This document shows positions 11,740-23,113 of a stretch of DNA of 64,000 nucleotides, piece after piece. The position numbers were made by a program, and so were the translations under genes. Source of the stretch: Dipteris shenzhenensis (lineage: Eukaryota; Polypodiophyta; Polypodiopsida; Gleicheniales); the NCBI GenBank assembly GCA_047967505.1, contig CM106541.1; one strand, 5' to 3'. The notes beneath the pieces are model-generated. The model saw nothing but the letters and a program-made list of their open reading frames with translations, was not told the origin of the DNA and did not search any database. Position 1 is the first letter of the stretch; each line of letters begins with the position of its first letter.

Positions 11740-14060
11740 TGAAGGAAAGATTTTTAGAGAGAGAATATAAGAGAAAGAGTCTTGCTGCCTCGGCAGCAAA
11801 AGAGAGAGAGAGAAAGAGAGAGGGAGAGAGAGGAGAGAAGGGGGGGGGAAGAGAGGGGAGAGAAAGGGAGGGGGGAGAGAAGGGGGAGGGGGGGAAGAGA
11901 GGGGAGAGAGGGGGGAAGCCGCGAGGGGGGGGAGAGAGAGAGGGGAGGGGGAGGCCGCTGCCGCGGCAGCGGAGAGAGGGGGGGAGGGAGGGGAGGGGAG
12001 GGGAGAGAGAGGGGAGGGGAGAGGGACAGGAGGGCAGGGGAGAGAGAGAGGGGGGCCGCTGCCACGGCAGCGAGAGAGGAGGGGGGGAGAGAGAAGGGGA
12101 GGGGCCGCGACAACGAGAGAGAGGGGGAGGGAGAGCTGCGGCGGCAGCAAGAGAGGAGGGGGGGAGAGAGAGAGAAGGGGGGGCCGCTGCCACGGCAGCG
12201 AGAGAGGAGAGGATGGGGAGAGAGAGAAGGGGGAGGCGCGGCAGCGCGAGAGAGGGGGGGAGAGAGAGAGAGGGGGGGAGGCCGCGACACGCTGTCGGGC
12301 AGCAGAGAGAGGGAGGGAGAGGGAGGAGGGGGAGGGGGGAGAGAGAGGAGGGAGGGGGCTGCCGCAACAGCGAGAGAGGAACGGGGGGAGAGAGAGAGAG
12401 GGGGGGAGAGAGAGAGAGAGGGGGGGCCGCTGCCGCTGCCGCGGCAGCGAGAGAGGGAGGGGGGGAGAGAGAGAAGGGGGGGCAGCGAGAGAGAGGGGAG
12501 GGAGAGAGAGAGAGGGGGGAGAGGGAGGGGAGGGAAGGGGAGAGAGAGAGGGGGGAGCCGCTACCACGGCAGCGAGAGAGGGGGAGGGGGGGGAGAGGGA
12601 AGGGGGGGGCGGGTGCAGCAAGAGAGAGGGGAGGGAGAGAGAGAGGGGGGGCCGCTGCCGCTGCCGCGGCAGCGAGAGAGGGAGGGGGGGGAGAGAGAGA
12701 GAAGGGGGGGCAGCGAGAGAGAGGGGAGGGAGAGAGAGAGAGGGGGGAGAGGGAGGGGAGGGGAGGGGAGAGAGAGAGGGGGGGGCCGCTGCCACGGCAG
12801 CAAGAGAGGGGGAGGGGGGGGAGAGGGAAGGGGGGGGGAGAGGGAAGAGAGAGGGGGGGGCCACTGCCGCGGCAGCGAGAGAGGAGGGGGGGGAGAGAGA
12901 TAAGGGGGGGCAGCGAGAGAGAGGGGGGGGAGAGGGAGGGGAGGGGAGGGGAGAGAGAGAGGGGGGGCCGCTGCCGCGGCATCGAGAGAGGAGGGGGGGA
13001 GAGAGAGAAGGGGGGGGATGCGAGAGCAAGAGAGAGGGGGAGGGAGAGAGAGAGAGGAGGGGGGGCCGCTGGGGGGGGAGAGGGAAGAGAGAGGGGGGGC
13101 CGCTACCGCGGCAGCGAGAGAGGAGGGGGGGGAGAGAGATAAGGGGGGGCAGCGAGAGAGAGGGGGGGGAGAGAGAGAGAGGGGGGAGAGGGAGGGGAGG
13201 GGAGGGGAGAGAGAGAGGGGGGGGCCACTGCCGCGGCAACGAGAGAGGAGCAGGGGGGAGAGAGAGAAGGGGGGGATGCGAAAGCGAGAGAGAGGGGGAG
13301 GGAGAGAGAGAGAGGAGGGGGGGCCGCTGCCGCGGCAGCGAGAGAGGAGGGGGGGCAACGAGAGAGGAGGGGGGGAGAGAGAGACAGGGGGGAGGCCGCT
13401 GCCGCGGCAACGGAGAGAGGGGGGAGGAGAGGGAGGGGGGGGAGAGGGAGGGAGGGGAGGGGAGAGGAGAGAGAGAGGGGGGACGCTGCCGCGGCAGCGA
13501 GAGAGGAGGGGGGAGAGAGAGGGGGGGCCACTGCCGCGACAGCGAGAGAGGAGGGGGGGAGAGAGAGAGGGGGGGGCGCGGTAGCGAGAGAGAGGGGGAG
13601 GGAGAGAGAGAGAAGGGGGGGACTGCTTCCGCACCGAGAGAGAAGGGGGGGGAGAGAGAGAGAAGGGGGTGGGAGAGGAGGGGGGCGACAGAGAGAGAAG
13701 GGGGGGGCCGCTGCCGCGGCAGCGAGAGAGAGGGGGAGGGAGGGAGAGAGAGGGGGGGCCGCTGCCGCGGCAGCGAGAGAGAAGGGGGGAGAGAGAGAGA
13801 AGGGGGGAGGCACAGCGAGAGAGAGGGGGGAGAGAGAGAGAGAGAGGGGGGGGCCGCTGCCGCGGCAGCGAAAGAGAGGGAGGGGGGGAGAGAGAGAGAG
13901 GGAGGGGGGGAGAGAGAGAGAGAGAGGGGGAGGTCACTGCCGCGGCAGTGAGAGGGAGAGAGGGGGGGAGAGAGAGAGAGGGGAGGGGAGAGAGAGAGAG
14001 GGGGGAGGCCGCAGCAAGTGAGAGAGAGAGTGGGGAGCGCAAGTGAGAGAGAGGGAAAAG
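11740..14060 (+). repeat. GA minisatellite with about 20 GC palindromes, in gene X intron 1
   Basis: Purine runs on plus are broken at intervals of roughly 50-250 bases, most often near 100, by the perfect palindrome CGCTGCCGCGGCAGCG or close relatives (for example near 11,955, 12,430, 12,660, 12,968, 13,326, 13,708, 13,758 and 13,853). The equivalent outer array at 1-2,250 has more decayed palindromes (CCGCGG to CCACGG, CCATGG), which fits CpG deamination with age. Long frames in all registers are low-complexity artefacts. Confidence 0.9.
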
Positions 14061-15282
14061 GTGAGGAGAGAGGGAGAGAGAGAGAGAGAGGGGAAATGAA
14101 GAGGAGGGGAGGGATTAGACTAAGATGAGAGGAAACGTAGACTAGAGCGGAGAGAAAAGAGAGAGAGAGAAGAGTGAGAGAGATGGACGAGAGATGAAAA
14201 TTTAGAGAGGCAGGACACGAGAAAGTACGATCGAGATATAAAATCTTACCAATGAAGAGGAGAAATGAGTGGGCGACGATCGAGAAAAGATAAAGGAGCT
14301 ACGATCAATGAGGCATATGAGAGGAGATTGGTGTGTGATTTAGTCGAAACTTAAACAAACAAAACTATAAACCTTGGTGTTTGATGAAAATTTAGAGAGG
14401 AAGGGCACAAGAGAAAGTACGATCGAGATAGAAAATCTTACCAATGAGGAGAAAAAATGAGTGGGCGACGATCAAGAAGAGATAAAGGAGGGATGTTTTG
14501 ATGGAAGAATTTGGGAGCTACGATCAATGAAGCATATTAGAGGAGATTGGTGTGTGATTTAGTCGAAACTTAAACAAACAAAACTATAAACCTTGGTGTT
14601 TGAAAAGAGAAACGTGTGGAAACTAGAATTTCAAATTTCCCGCCTTTTTTTAAACTATGAATCCTTGTGTTTGAAAAGATAAACGTGTGAAAACTTGAAA
14701 ATTGTGATAAAAGACAACCTTGTGTTTCAAAAGACAAACGTGTGGATGTGAAAATTGTGATAAAAGACAACCTTGTGTTTCAAAAGACAAACGCGTGGAT
14801 GTGAAAAGACAAATGTATGCTAAAAGCAAAACTTGTAGAAACTTGAATTTTAAATTTTTCTTTGTTTTTGAATTTAAAATGAGTTTCACTTTCATTTTCA
14901 ATTTACTAGTTTAATTTAGAATATAATGCATTTTGTTTTGGAATATACAAAGTATAATTTTAATTTTATTACATTTTAAATTAAAATTTTAAAAGTACTT
15001 TAACTTACATTCGTTATTATTACTTTAATTTATTTCTTTTTAGGGAGAATTAATATATTCTTCTAGGTAAATATTAAATTTTTAATTTTAAGTCTTGTTT
15101 TCTTTATTTTACGTTATTTTTTCATAAACTTTAAGTTAAACTTTAAGTTAAACTACTTTATAGTTTTTATTATTTAAATTCAAATTTATTAAGATTTTAA
15201 CTTCTTATTAATGTGAATGTTCAATTCTTATGAGTTGTAAGTAAATTAGTTTTTGAAAATATAAATTTTATCTTTTTTAAAA
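14061..15282 (+). repeat. inner-copy duplicate of 2,100-3,180 and 3,650-3,770
   Basis: This is the AT-rich intron segment shared with the outer copy. Internal duplications are seen: a block containing gatgaaaatttagagagg occurs at about 14,195 and 14,384, and a block with tgtgataaaagacaaccttg occurs at about 14,704 and 14,756. Where the outer copy has its TTTAGGG array, this copy has only a short attaaactttaagttaaac-like stretch. No gene. Confidence 0.7.
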
Positions 15283-15523
15283 TGAGAAGCGGAAGGGAGA
15301 GAGAGAGAAGGGGGGGGCCGCTGCCATGGCAGCGAGAGAGAATGGGGGGGGAGAGAGAGAGAAAGGGGTGGGAGGATGGGAGTGGGAGAGGGAGTGGGAA
15401 TGGGGAAGGTGAAAGAATGGACGTGGGCGTGGGAGTGAGAATGGGGGAGGTGGGGTGGGAGGATGGGGGTGGCAGCGAGAGAGAAGGGGGGGGAGAGAAG
15501 GGGGGGAGAGAGAGAGAAAGGGG
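15283..15523 (+). repeat. inserted G-rich minisatellite fragment
   Basis: A block of the GA and GGGAGTGGGA repeat words, including one GCTGCCATGGCAGC palindrome, interrupts AT-rich intron sequence that is continuous in the outer copy (around 3,770). It combines words from two separate arrays at 10.6-11.5 kb and 11.7-14.1 kb. It ends in the palindrome at 15,524-15,573. Confidence 0.7.
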
Positions 15524-15573
15524 TGTGAGTTTAAAAAAGATAAAATATAAATTTTATCTTTTTTAAACTCACA
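15524..15573. repeat. 50-bp near-perfect AT palindrome
   Basis: Arms tgtgagtttaaaaaagataa.. and ..ttatcttttttaaactcaca pair over 23 bases around a 4-base centre. The right arm is the normal intron sequence; the left arm is an inverted copy of it at the junction of the inserted block, the mark of a fold-back repair event. Confidence 0.8.
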
Positions 15574-16275
15574 ACCTTAGTGTATTAAAAAGAATAATGG
15601 AAAATAGATTTTTTTTTGCTTTTAATTCGCAACCTAAGGATATTAAAAAGAACAATGGAAAAGAAATTATTTCTTGCTTTTCTTTGCTTCGACGGTTGGT
15701 GTAGTCTAGATTAGCATAGATTAGTTTGTCCTTAGAGGAGAGAACTCCAAACAAACCAATCAAAGCCATGCTCAAAATTTCCCAACTAGTTCCTAATCGG
15801 AGTCAGTCCATTCGTTCACATTCGGTTTCACAGTCACAACAACCCTACCATTTAAGCAACGATTAAGGTTTTTAAACTTTCAAGATGATTGAAAGTTGTA
15901 TCAGTGGACATGACAGATTACAGTTGTGGAAGTTGATAGAGCATTTTACACTTATATCAGTTGCGGGAGTTGACAGAGCATTTTGCACTTATATATGACA
16001 GACTTCAAATTTGTATTCAGAGATCATTGTAAATCCTTATTTTTTTTCACATTTATGCTCTAAGCCTTGTAAATCCTTTTAGGCTATTCCCAAAGCATTT
16101 ATGCTCTAAGCCTTGTAAAGCCTTTTAGGCTATTCCCAAAGCATGAAATTGATACTTATATGATTGGGAAGAATAAAAACTTGAGGTGTATTAATGGGAC
16201 TCATTGTACTTTTGATTTTTCAAAGAAATTGTAGTTTGTCAAAGTACTAAAAATTTGTGTTGTGCTTGAATACAG
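15574..16275 (+). other. 3' part of gene X intron 1 (inner copy)
   Basis: Collinear with 3,790-4,520 of the outer copy, with small deletions and one local duplication of ttatgctctaagccttgtaa at about 16,050-16,125. It ends in the acceptor gaatacag at 16,268-16,275. No gene inside. Confidence 0.6.
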
Positions 16276-16276
16276 G

Positions 16277-19200
16277 ATGGATCTTGAGGCTACAGCATTT
16301 GTCAATGGTATGACACTGAAATATAATGGAAGAATTTATGCCCCAAAGGACTTCACAAACTGGACAGTTGTTGACACAACAAAGAAAGCATGGTTCTTGG
16401 TCTTAAGTAAAGGAAATCTCATTCTAGTGATGACAAAGAGGGGGTTGGAGAAAGATGAGTGGGCATCAAATGTATCTTTCTCAAAGAGTAATTTGATTCA
16501 AGGGGGCACCTTAGTAGGAATAAAAATTAAAAAAGACAGCAGTACAATGATGATTTACACAAAGTCAAGAATGAGCAACAGATCGTTTCTTCTTTCTAAG
16601 AAAGATGCAATGCACTTTGTGATGCCGCCGCCAAAAGCTCCTAGATTTCCTGAATTGGTTCCTGCATTGGAGATCCTTCAACATGTGTGGGAGGAATTTC
16701 CCATTGAGGAAGCAAGAAAAATGCAGTCAAAGATTATCGTTGAATACTTTCAGGGTGTCATCCAACAAGGTTCAACATCATTGGAGGGACCTAAGGTGCA
16801 AGAATCCACACATGAGAAAGGAAGTGATGAGACGCGCCATGTAGACCTGGTTCATGGTAATACAAATGAGAGAGGAAGTGGAGTGGATGAGACAGAACAC
16901 ATTGTAGCAATGGATGAGGGTCTTGTACACGTGGATGCTTACAAGGGATCTACATCTGAGACAGGAATTGAATTGGTGGAGACCGGACATGCACATGCAT
17001 CTCAGACAGAAATTGAATTGAGTGAGACACGACATGCATCAGATAAGATAGGACATGCACACACATCTCTTGTTCATGGTATTACTCACTTAGATGGTGT
17101 AACTCATGAAGTTGATGGAATAACAGAACAAGTGAAGCCCTTAAGTATACCTGAAGTTGAGGCAATAGAAGAAGAAGTAGGGCGATCTAAAGCAGTTCAC
17201 ATTGAGCCCCTAAAAAATAAACCTCGACGTCAAATGCAAAAGGCAAGTACTTCACGAGCTACAGTTCCAAGTCCTATAACTGGAAAAAGAGGTCGTTCAT
17301 ATACAAAGAAAGGGCAAAGAAGAGAAGAGGAAGAACATGAAGAGGATGCGGAGGGTCTTGAAATGGAGTCAGATCTAGAAGCAGAAATGTTATCAATGAA
17401 GAACCTAAATCTTCGCTTGAATGAGGCTGTGACAGATGAGGATCCAGGATATATATGGGGCCAAAAGACTCAAGTTATACATGCTTCAAGAGTGGTCAAA
17501 GCAAGTGTCTTCACCAACAGCAGGACCTTAGATACAGCCTATGTTGAAAAGATTTTTCAGACTTTGATTGATGGAAAAAAACTAGTTGTTTCTAATTTGG
17601 TACTCCGTCCAAGAACATTTTGGCCAGTCATGGGAGATTATAGTCAATCCATCAATTTCTCTCAGCCTATAGATTTTGAGATGCAATTCACTAAGTTCCT
17701 CGGAAAACAAGTTCCCTCACTTCAAGAAGGACAGAGTTCAGTGAATGATCCAGAACGACATATAAGGGATGCCAAGAGAAATTTCTTAGCTCATTGTACA
17801 TTTGAGGCAATAGATGGTCAGCACTATGCCTATGCTTGTAATGAGCGCTCTAGAGATGCATACAAGAAAGGATCAAACCTTCGCGAGTGTGCCTCAATTT
17901 CACTACTATTCTGCATGCATCTGTATCTTCAAGAATGAGAAAAAATATTTGATTGAGTCGGAAAGACTTAATCATGACATTTATGCACTATGAAAAATCA
18001 CCTCCACTTCAGAGATGTTGCTCAAAGCTAGGATCATATGGAAAACTTTTAATTCTCCTTTGACCACTCTCAAAAGAACTGCAACTAAAGTGGAAGCGGA
18101 TAATCTTGTTGACTTCTACACATGCTTGAGTGCCATTGTACCAAGGGGAAAGCAGGAAAGAGCAGAGGTGATTACAAGCTTCAAGATAGTAAGGGATAGG
18201 TATCAAGACTACACAAGCATACTTTTCCGTAGTGATGAAGTTTTTCAGATCAAAGACGTGTGTCTTGCATGTGAGAAAGGAGATGTTACATATGAGGCTC
18301 CATCATTGATTAAAGAGAAGGCAAAGAAGATTCAGAAAAAAGAGATGACAGCTTGGATGTGGAGGCCTTTAAGAAACCTACCAGACAAATACGCAAGCCT
18401 TGCTGCAGAGAAATTAATGTCCAAAGAATGGTTTTTTGGCAAAAAGGATAAAGATCATTGCATGGAAGATTGCATCATCCAACAGGTCAAGCGTGATGCA
18501 GTAAAGAGTGCAATTGAATATTTATTGGGAGAAAAAAATATGCCAATTAGCCAATGTAAAATTGATCATAACATTGTGAGGCAGATGGCATCAGCTTTAC
18601 CGTCAGCTAAACAGAAGGCTTGGGCGCATAAATGGGTGAAGGTAGAAGATGATGGATCTAAAATTACTCCCTCTATGAGAAGTGACATTCCGGAAAATGT
18701 GTATGCATATGCACAAAAAGTCATCAATAACCACACTCTCAGAAAAGAAAAAACTTTAAACAAGGGCTTTTATTTCATACATGAAATCATTTCAGAGTCT
18801 GGAAAGAGTGTTGAGTGCAAGGGAGTTTCATTGAATGATTTTTTGTCCGACGACACTGCTTGGGAGAGACCTCAGCTTTTCTTTGTCTATGAAATATCAC
18901 CGGATGACATCCGTCAACTCCTTGACAGAATATTACATACCACCATTGGTAGAGTGGGACAATGTAATATAGTCATATTTGCTGATAAATATGACAAGGA
19001 ACAAATGTCTGCTACCCTAGAAAAACAATATGGCAATGAGCTCAAGATTTACAATGGGATATACTCAAGAAAAAGGGACAAGAGAGAATGCGGTCTCAAG
19101 ATACAGAGTCTAGAAACCTTTTTCTTGTGCATGAAGAGCCCTTACAATGATCACTCCTTACAAAACAATATAAGAGGGAATGCAAAGAGATTGCAACTAC

Positions 19201-19649
19201 TGTTGGAAGAGCATGAAGCTCCAAGTCCCCTCCATCGCAACGCAAATCACTATGAAAGGCCAGCAAAAAGTGCTGATCTTTTAATTAGTATGATGGAATT
19301 TTTGCTACCGTCCGGATGGGAAGTCACATTGTGCCGAATGGGACATCTGTTTGAAGCTCTTATCAGAAAAGGACACAATGTAAATATTATTGAGAGCCTT
19401 GCTTGCTTGGAATACCTTGATACCGTGGCTTCTCTCACAATAAAGTTTGATAAGAAAGGTCCGATCTCACATGAAGAGGATGACATAGAGATGATCATGT
19501 ATGATGAGAGAAAGAAAGATGATGAAAATGATCAAAGCTTTGGATATAATAGTGAGGACACCAGCGATAGCAAGGAAGCAGAAGAAGATGGATATGACAC
19601 TGACCTTGCCTCTCAAGGTTACATAAAAATACCACGAAGATATGTAGAG
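16277..19649 (+). pseudogene. gene X exon 2: N-terminal domain, acidic repeats, methyltransferase-like domain (inner copy)
   Basis: One exon of about 1,120 codons from ATG at 16,277 (right after an acceptor) to the donor GAG|GTATGA at 19,649. Two lesions break it: an 11-base deletion near 17,877 relative to the outer copy (which keeps gaaactactta), and a TGA at about 17,990 where the outer copy has CGA. Regions in order: a conserved start of about 155 residues (MDLEATAF to EYFQG); a His/acidic repeat region with VETGHA-type words; a basic stretch with KNKPRRQMQK and GKRGRSYTKK, likely a nuclear signal; then a domain ordered like a beta-class N4/N6 DNA methyltransferase (ERPQLFFVYEI, NIVIFADKYD, ETFFLCMKSPY, KSADLLISMMEFLLPSGWEV, GHLFEALIRKGHNVNIIES). 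The DPPY/SPPY catalytic motif and FxGxG loop are absent, so I would call it a pseudo-methyltransferase. The protein ends in a long acidic tail. Confidence 0.6.
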
Positions 19650-19752
19650 GTATGAAAACTTATGTTTAATTTTCTTTATTCATTTAAAGGTCTTTTTAAA
19701 TTTATAATTAATTTAAAATTTTGAATATCATAATTATTTTATCCTTTTATAG

Positions 19753-21003
19753 TTGAAGGGAGAGGAGGAGGATGAGGAGGACATAGCTGGAGCAGAGAAT
19801 ATAGAAAGCTCATCTCAAGAAAGCAAAGCTGCTCTGGCTATCCGTCGGATGACTCTAGAAAATAATCATACATTGCAGCAAATGGAGAAGTCATTTCAAG
19901 TTAGGTTTCAAGTTCGAGAACAACCTCTTACTTTTATATTCGATGAAGAGGACATTTCAATCGTCATAAACTTCAAGAAAGAGGTCAATGACAAGGTTAT
20001 AATAGCCATCCTCAGGTTTGACACAAACTTTTTACTGACTTTATGTTTTTGTATTTCCATTGGATCAAATGAACTAATATTCTTTTCTTTTTATTGCAGT
20101 ATGGTTTTACAACAGCTTCCGCTATATATACAAAGATGTGCATATATGGTCGATCCTCTTGTTTCTAGTGTACTTAGCAATAAGCAGAAGACCATAGATG
20201 ATGTTTTTAAGTGGTTGCAACCTATTGATTTGACTGCGGCGTGAGTTATCTTTACTGCATATCACGAGGAGTGAGTATCAATCCCTACCTAGCTTATCTC
20301 TTACATTGTGGAGGATTATATCAAATAATAATTATTCTTAATTGATAATGCAGCTTGCATTGGAGCTTGGTAATTGTGGACATCTTAGCCAAGCAATGCT
20401 TCTTTGTCAATTCAATAGCATCTATCCATGGCAGTGTGTCAGAGTAAGTATAACCTACTTGTGTCATAATTATGTCAATGAGATGCATCCTATGCAATGC
20501 GCACATTCATTTATGTTTTCTATTTTGATGTGTAGATCTGCTCGAAAGTTGGTAAGTGCTATAGATGCACTTATGCAAATGGAGGGTGACTTGGAAGATC
20601 AAATAGAGTATGTAACATGCCCTGCAGCGAAGCAGAATGATGACCACAGTTGTGGGTGGAGAGTCGGATATAACTGCTTTTTGCTCCTTGCTCAAATTTT
20701 TAATTTGAGAGGCGGTGAAACCTCATTGTCCACATATACAGACTTGCATCTATATGCATTTACGTCATCTATCATTAAGGCATTTATTGATAACGTGGTG
20801 GAGCATCCAGAGGAAACATTGGTTGCTACGCCCATAAGTTGTCCTGATGTAACCGCTGTATTGGACGAAATGGGGAGCTCTTCTGAGGTTAAGGTCATCA
20901 TTAGCAAGCAACCTCGTGTTTTGACTTTTGGTAGCGAGGAAGTTACAATCCTCTCCGACCCTTTAAAAGAGGCTAATGACAAAGTCATGATGGCCATCCT
21001 CAG
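19753..21003 (+). pseudogene. gene X exons 3-6: first Ulp1/C48 cysteine protease module
   Basis: Exons inferred from splice sites: 19,753-20,015, 20,100-20,270, 20,354-20,443 and 20,536-21,003. The module starts with a linker (DEEDISI, then EVNDKVIIAILR). It then has a QRCAYMVDPLVSSVLS segment, the catalytic His in LHWSLVIVD, an Asn in FFVNSI where many family members have Asp, and the Gln-Cys pair in QNDDHSCGWRV. These match the Ulp1/SENP peptidase order His-Asp/Asn-Gln-Cys. One in-frame TGA at 20,242 (gcggcgTGAgtt) breaks exon 4. Ulp1 enzymes cleave SUMO or related ubiquitin-like proteins; transposon-borne members are common in plants, with unproven substrates. The end of exon 6 already encodes the linker of module 2 (SEEVTIL, EANDKVMMAILR). 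Confidence 0.75.
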
Positions 21004-21084
21004 GTTTGATATGAACATCTCTTGGCTTGATACTTCAATCATTTGATTCAATCTGCTTCTAACATTTGTTTATTTATTGCTGCA

Positions 21085-22097
21085 GTACGGTTATATATCA
21101 TTTTCCTAGATCAGTACAGAATCGCGTCTGTATGCTCGATTCTCTTCTTTCAGCTGTACTTAGTGATACCAAGAAGACAGTAGATGATGTTTGTTCAATT
21201 CTACAACCTTTAGACTTGGATGGCATACTACTTGTCTTTATGCCATACTATGAGAAGTAAGTATGGTCTCAATCTTTCTTTTACTCTCTTATTTATAATA
21301 TTGTGTCAATTAATACTTAATATTGTGATAAATCTTATCGCTCTTTATTGGTGATGTAGTTCACATTGGAGCCTGGTAGTATGGGATCTTGATGACAACC
21401 ATTGTTGGTTTGTCAACTCAATTACAGGCTTTCACGGGGTGTTCAGGTAAGTGTTCTTTTATCATATCATTATGAACATGCATCTTACTATTTACTACAC
21501 AAATTCACTTTGTCATATGTCATGATGGACAGGTCTGCAAACAAGTTAGTTTCTACGATTATGAAAATCAGGGAGCATCAAGACCAACCAAATTTCCAGA
21601 CACGCCTCGCAGTGGAGAAAAAAGACATGTTTAGTAGTGGGTGGAGAATTGCCTACAACTTCATGTTGTATCTCAATGAAATTTTTGAACATGTCTCCAT
21701 AGAAGCATATACCAAGCTCGAGCTATAAGATTTTGTGGCTAAGACTGTTCACTATCTAACTACTATCATTGGGAAGCAACATGATGGACTCAATGAAGAA
21801 CCTGAGGGAGCCAAAGAAAAAGAAGAGACAATTCAGTCTCCTTCTATATCACAGCCTCAAGTAGAAGCATTACAGTCTATACTTGAATTAGAGACTCAAT
21901 GCATTCTTCCTACACAAGAAGTGGAGACTCAATGTGCATCTACAACATCACATCTTGTAAAGGAGGAAGAGATTAAGTCTATCCCGATTGCACCAGAAGT
22001 AGAATCTCAATGTACACCATCCACACAAGTAGAGACTCAATGTACTCTTAGAGAATCACAGCCTCAAGAGGACTCATCAGACTCTATTCAGTTGTAA
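21085..22097 (+). pseudogene. gene X exons 7-9: second, cysteine-less Ulp1 module and tail
   Basis: Exons at 21,085-21,256, 21,361-21,446 and 21,533-22,097 repeat the intron positions and phases of module 1. The product has VQNRVCMLDSLLSAVLS, SHWSLVVWDLDD, FVNSI and then EKKDMFSSGWRI, where module 1 has QNDDHSCGWRV. So the catalytic Cys is Ser and the oxyanion Gln is Lys. The outer copy also has SSG, so the loss predates the duplication. A TAA at 21,727 replaces the CAA kept in the outer copy. The tail carries five ETQC/ESQC-type repeats before the stop at 22,097. This looks like an inactive pseudo-protease arm that may bind rather than cut. Confidence 0.75.
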
Positions 22098-22679
22098 AAC
22101 ATGTAGAAAGAAACATGAGTCCTTGAAGATTTTTATCTTGTTTGTATTGATTAATGATAGTGTTTTTAAAACTTATGTTAAATGTTGCAATACATTAGGA
22201 TATTTTATGATATTTATTCATTACAATACATTAGGTTTTACTTTTTTGAAAGTCTAATTTATTATGTACAATAAATATCTTATGATGAGAATCTAATAAT
22301 TATATCATTCTTATGTTCCATCACTTTATTTTATAGATTTCAATGTACTCAAAATCTATCATTTATTATGTACAGCAAGTCTAACTTATATTATATTAAA
22401 AGAATATCTCATGATGAGATTCTAATAATTACTAACTTATATTATATTAAAAGAAAATCTCATGATGAGATTCTATTAATTATATCATTCTTGTGTTCCA
22501 TCATTTTATTTTATAGATTTCAATGTACTATCACTATCTTACATGTCTCAAATGTCTCCCATTACGGTCTTGCATCCCATCATTTTATTTTATAATGTCT
22601 TGCATTACGATCTTGCATCTAGTCATCTCGCATTACGGTCTTGCATCTGTAGTTCTGTAAATTCCCTAGTAGTCGTTCA
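22098..22679. other. 3' flank of gene X and upstream region of the small gene
   Basis: AT-rich. Tandem repeats of the words attatattaaaagaa/catgatgagattctaat (22,380-22,490) and of cattacggtcttgcatc (22,560-22,650) are seen. The block recurs at about 30,300-30,760 in the outer copy. No coding sequence. Confidence 0.6.
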
Positions 22680-23110
22680 TCTTCTATATCTCACCCACAG
22701 TAGACACTTCTTCCACTTTGCTCTTCTTACCTTACTCCTCTCCTCAAGCTTGCTCCTTCCTCTCCTCAAGCTTGCTCCTTCCATCTTGCCCGCAGCCTTG
22801 CCTCCTCTTCTCAAGCATACTCCTTCCATCTTGCCTTACCTCCTCTAGTTACCTTCCTCACTCTCATTACCTTCCTCATCTCGTTCGTCTTCTATATCTT
22901 TCCTCACTCTCGTTACCTTCCTCACCTCGTTCGTCTTCTATATCTCACCCGCAGCAAAAACTTCTTCCACTTTACTCTTCTTACCTTACTCCTCTCCACA
23001 CTTCTTCCACTTTACTCTTCTTACCTTACTCCTCTCCTCAAGCTTGCTCCTTCCATCTTGCCCGCAGCCTTACCTCCTCTTCTCAAGCATACTCCTTTCA
23101 TCTTGCAGCC
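22680..23110 (+). repeat. pyrimidine-rich tandem repeats ahead of the small gene
   Basis: Units built from cttaccttactcctctcctc, aagcttgctccttcc and atcttgcccgcagcctt repeat several times with a tctatatctcaccc word between, up to the start codon at 23,114. The equivalent block in the outer copy is at 30,785-31,160. It is probably the promoter and leader of the small gene; the start ATG lies just after tcttgcagcc. Confidence 0.65.
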
Positions 23111-23113
23111 ATT

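Noticed and set aside
11591-14046. Frames of 400-560 codons in the second GA array
   Set aside because: Same low-complexity artefact; the region lies in the inferred gene X intron.
11740-14060. CRISPR-like regular palindromes with spacers
   Set aside because: Eukaryotic purine minisatellite; spacers are the same GA repeat, not unique, and no Cas genes exist.
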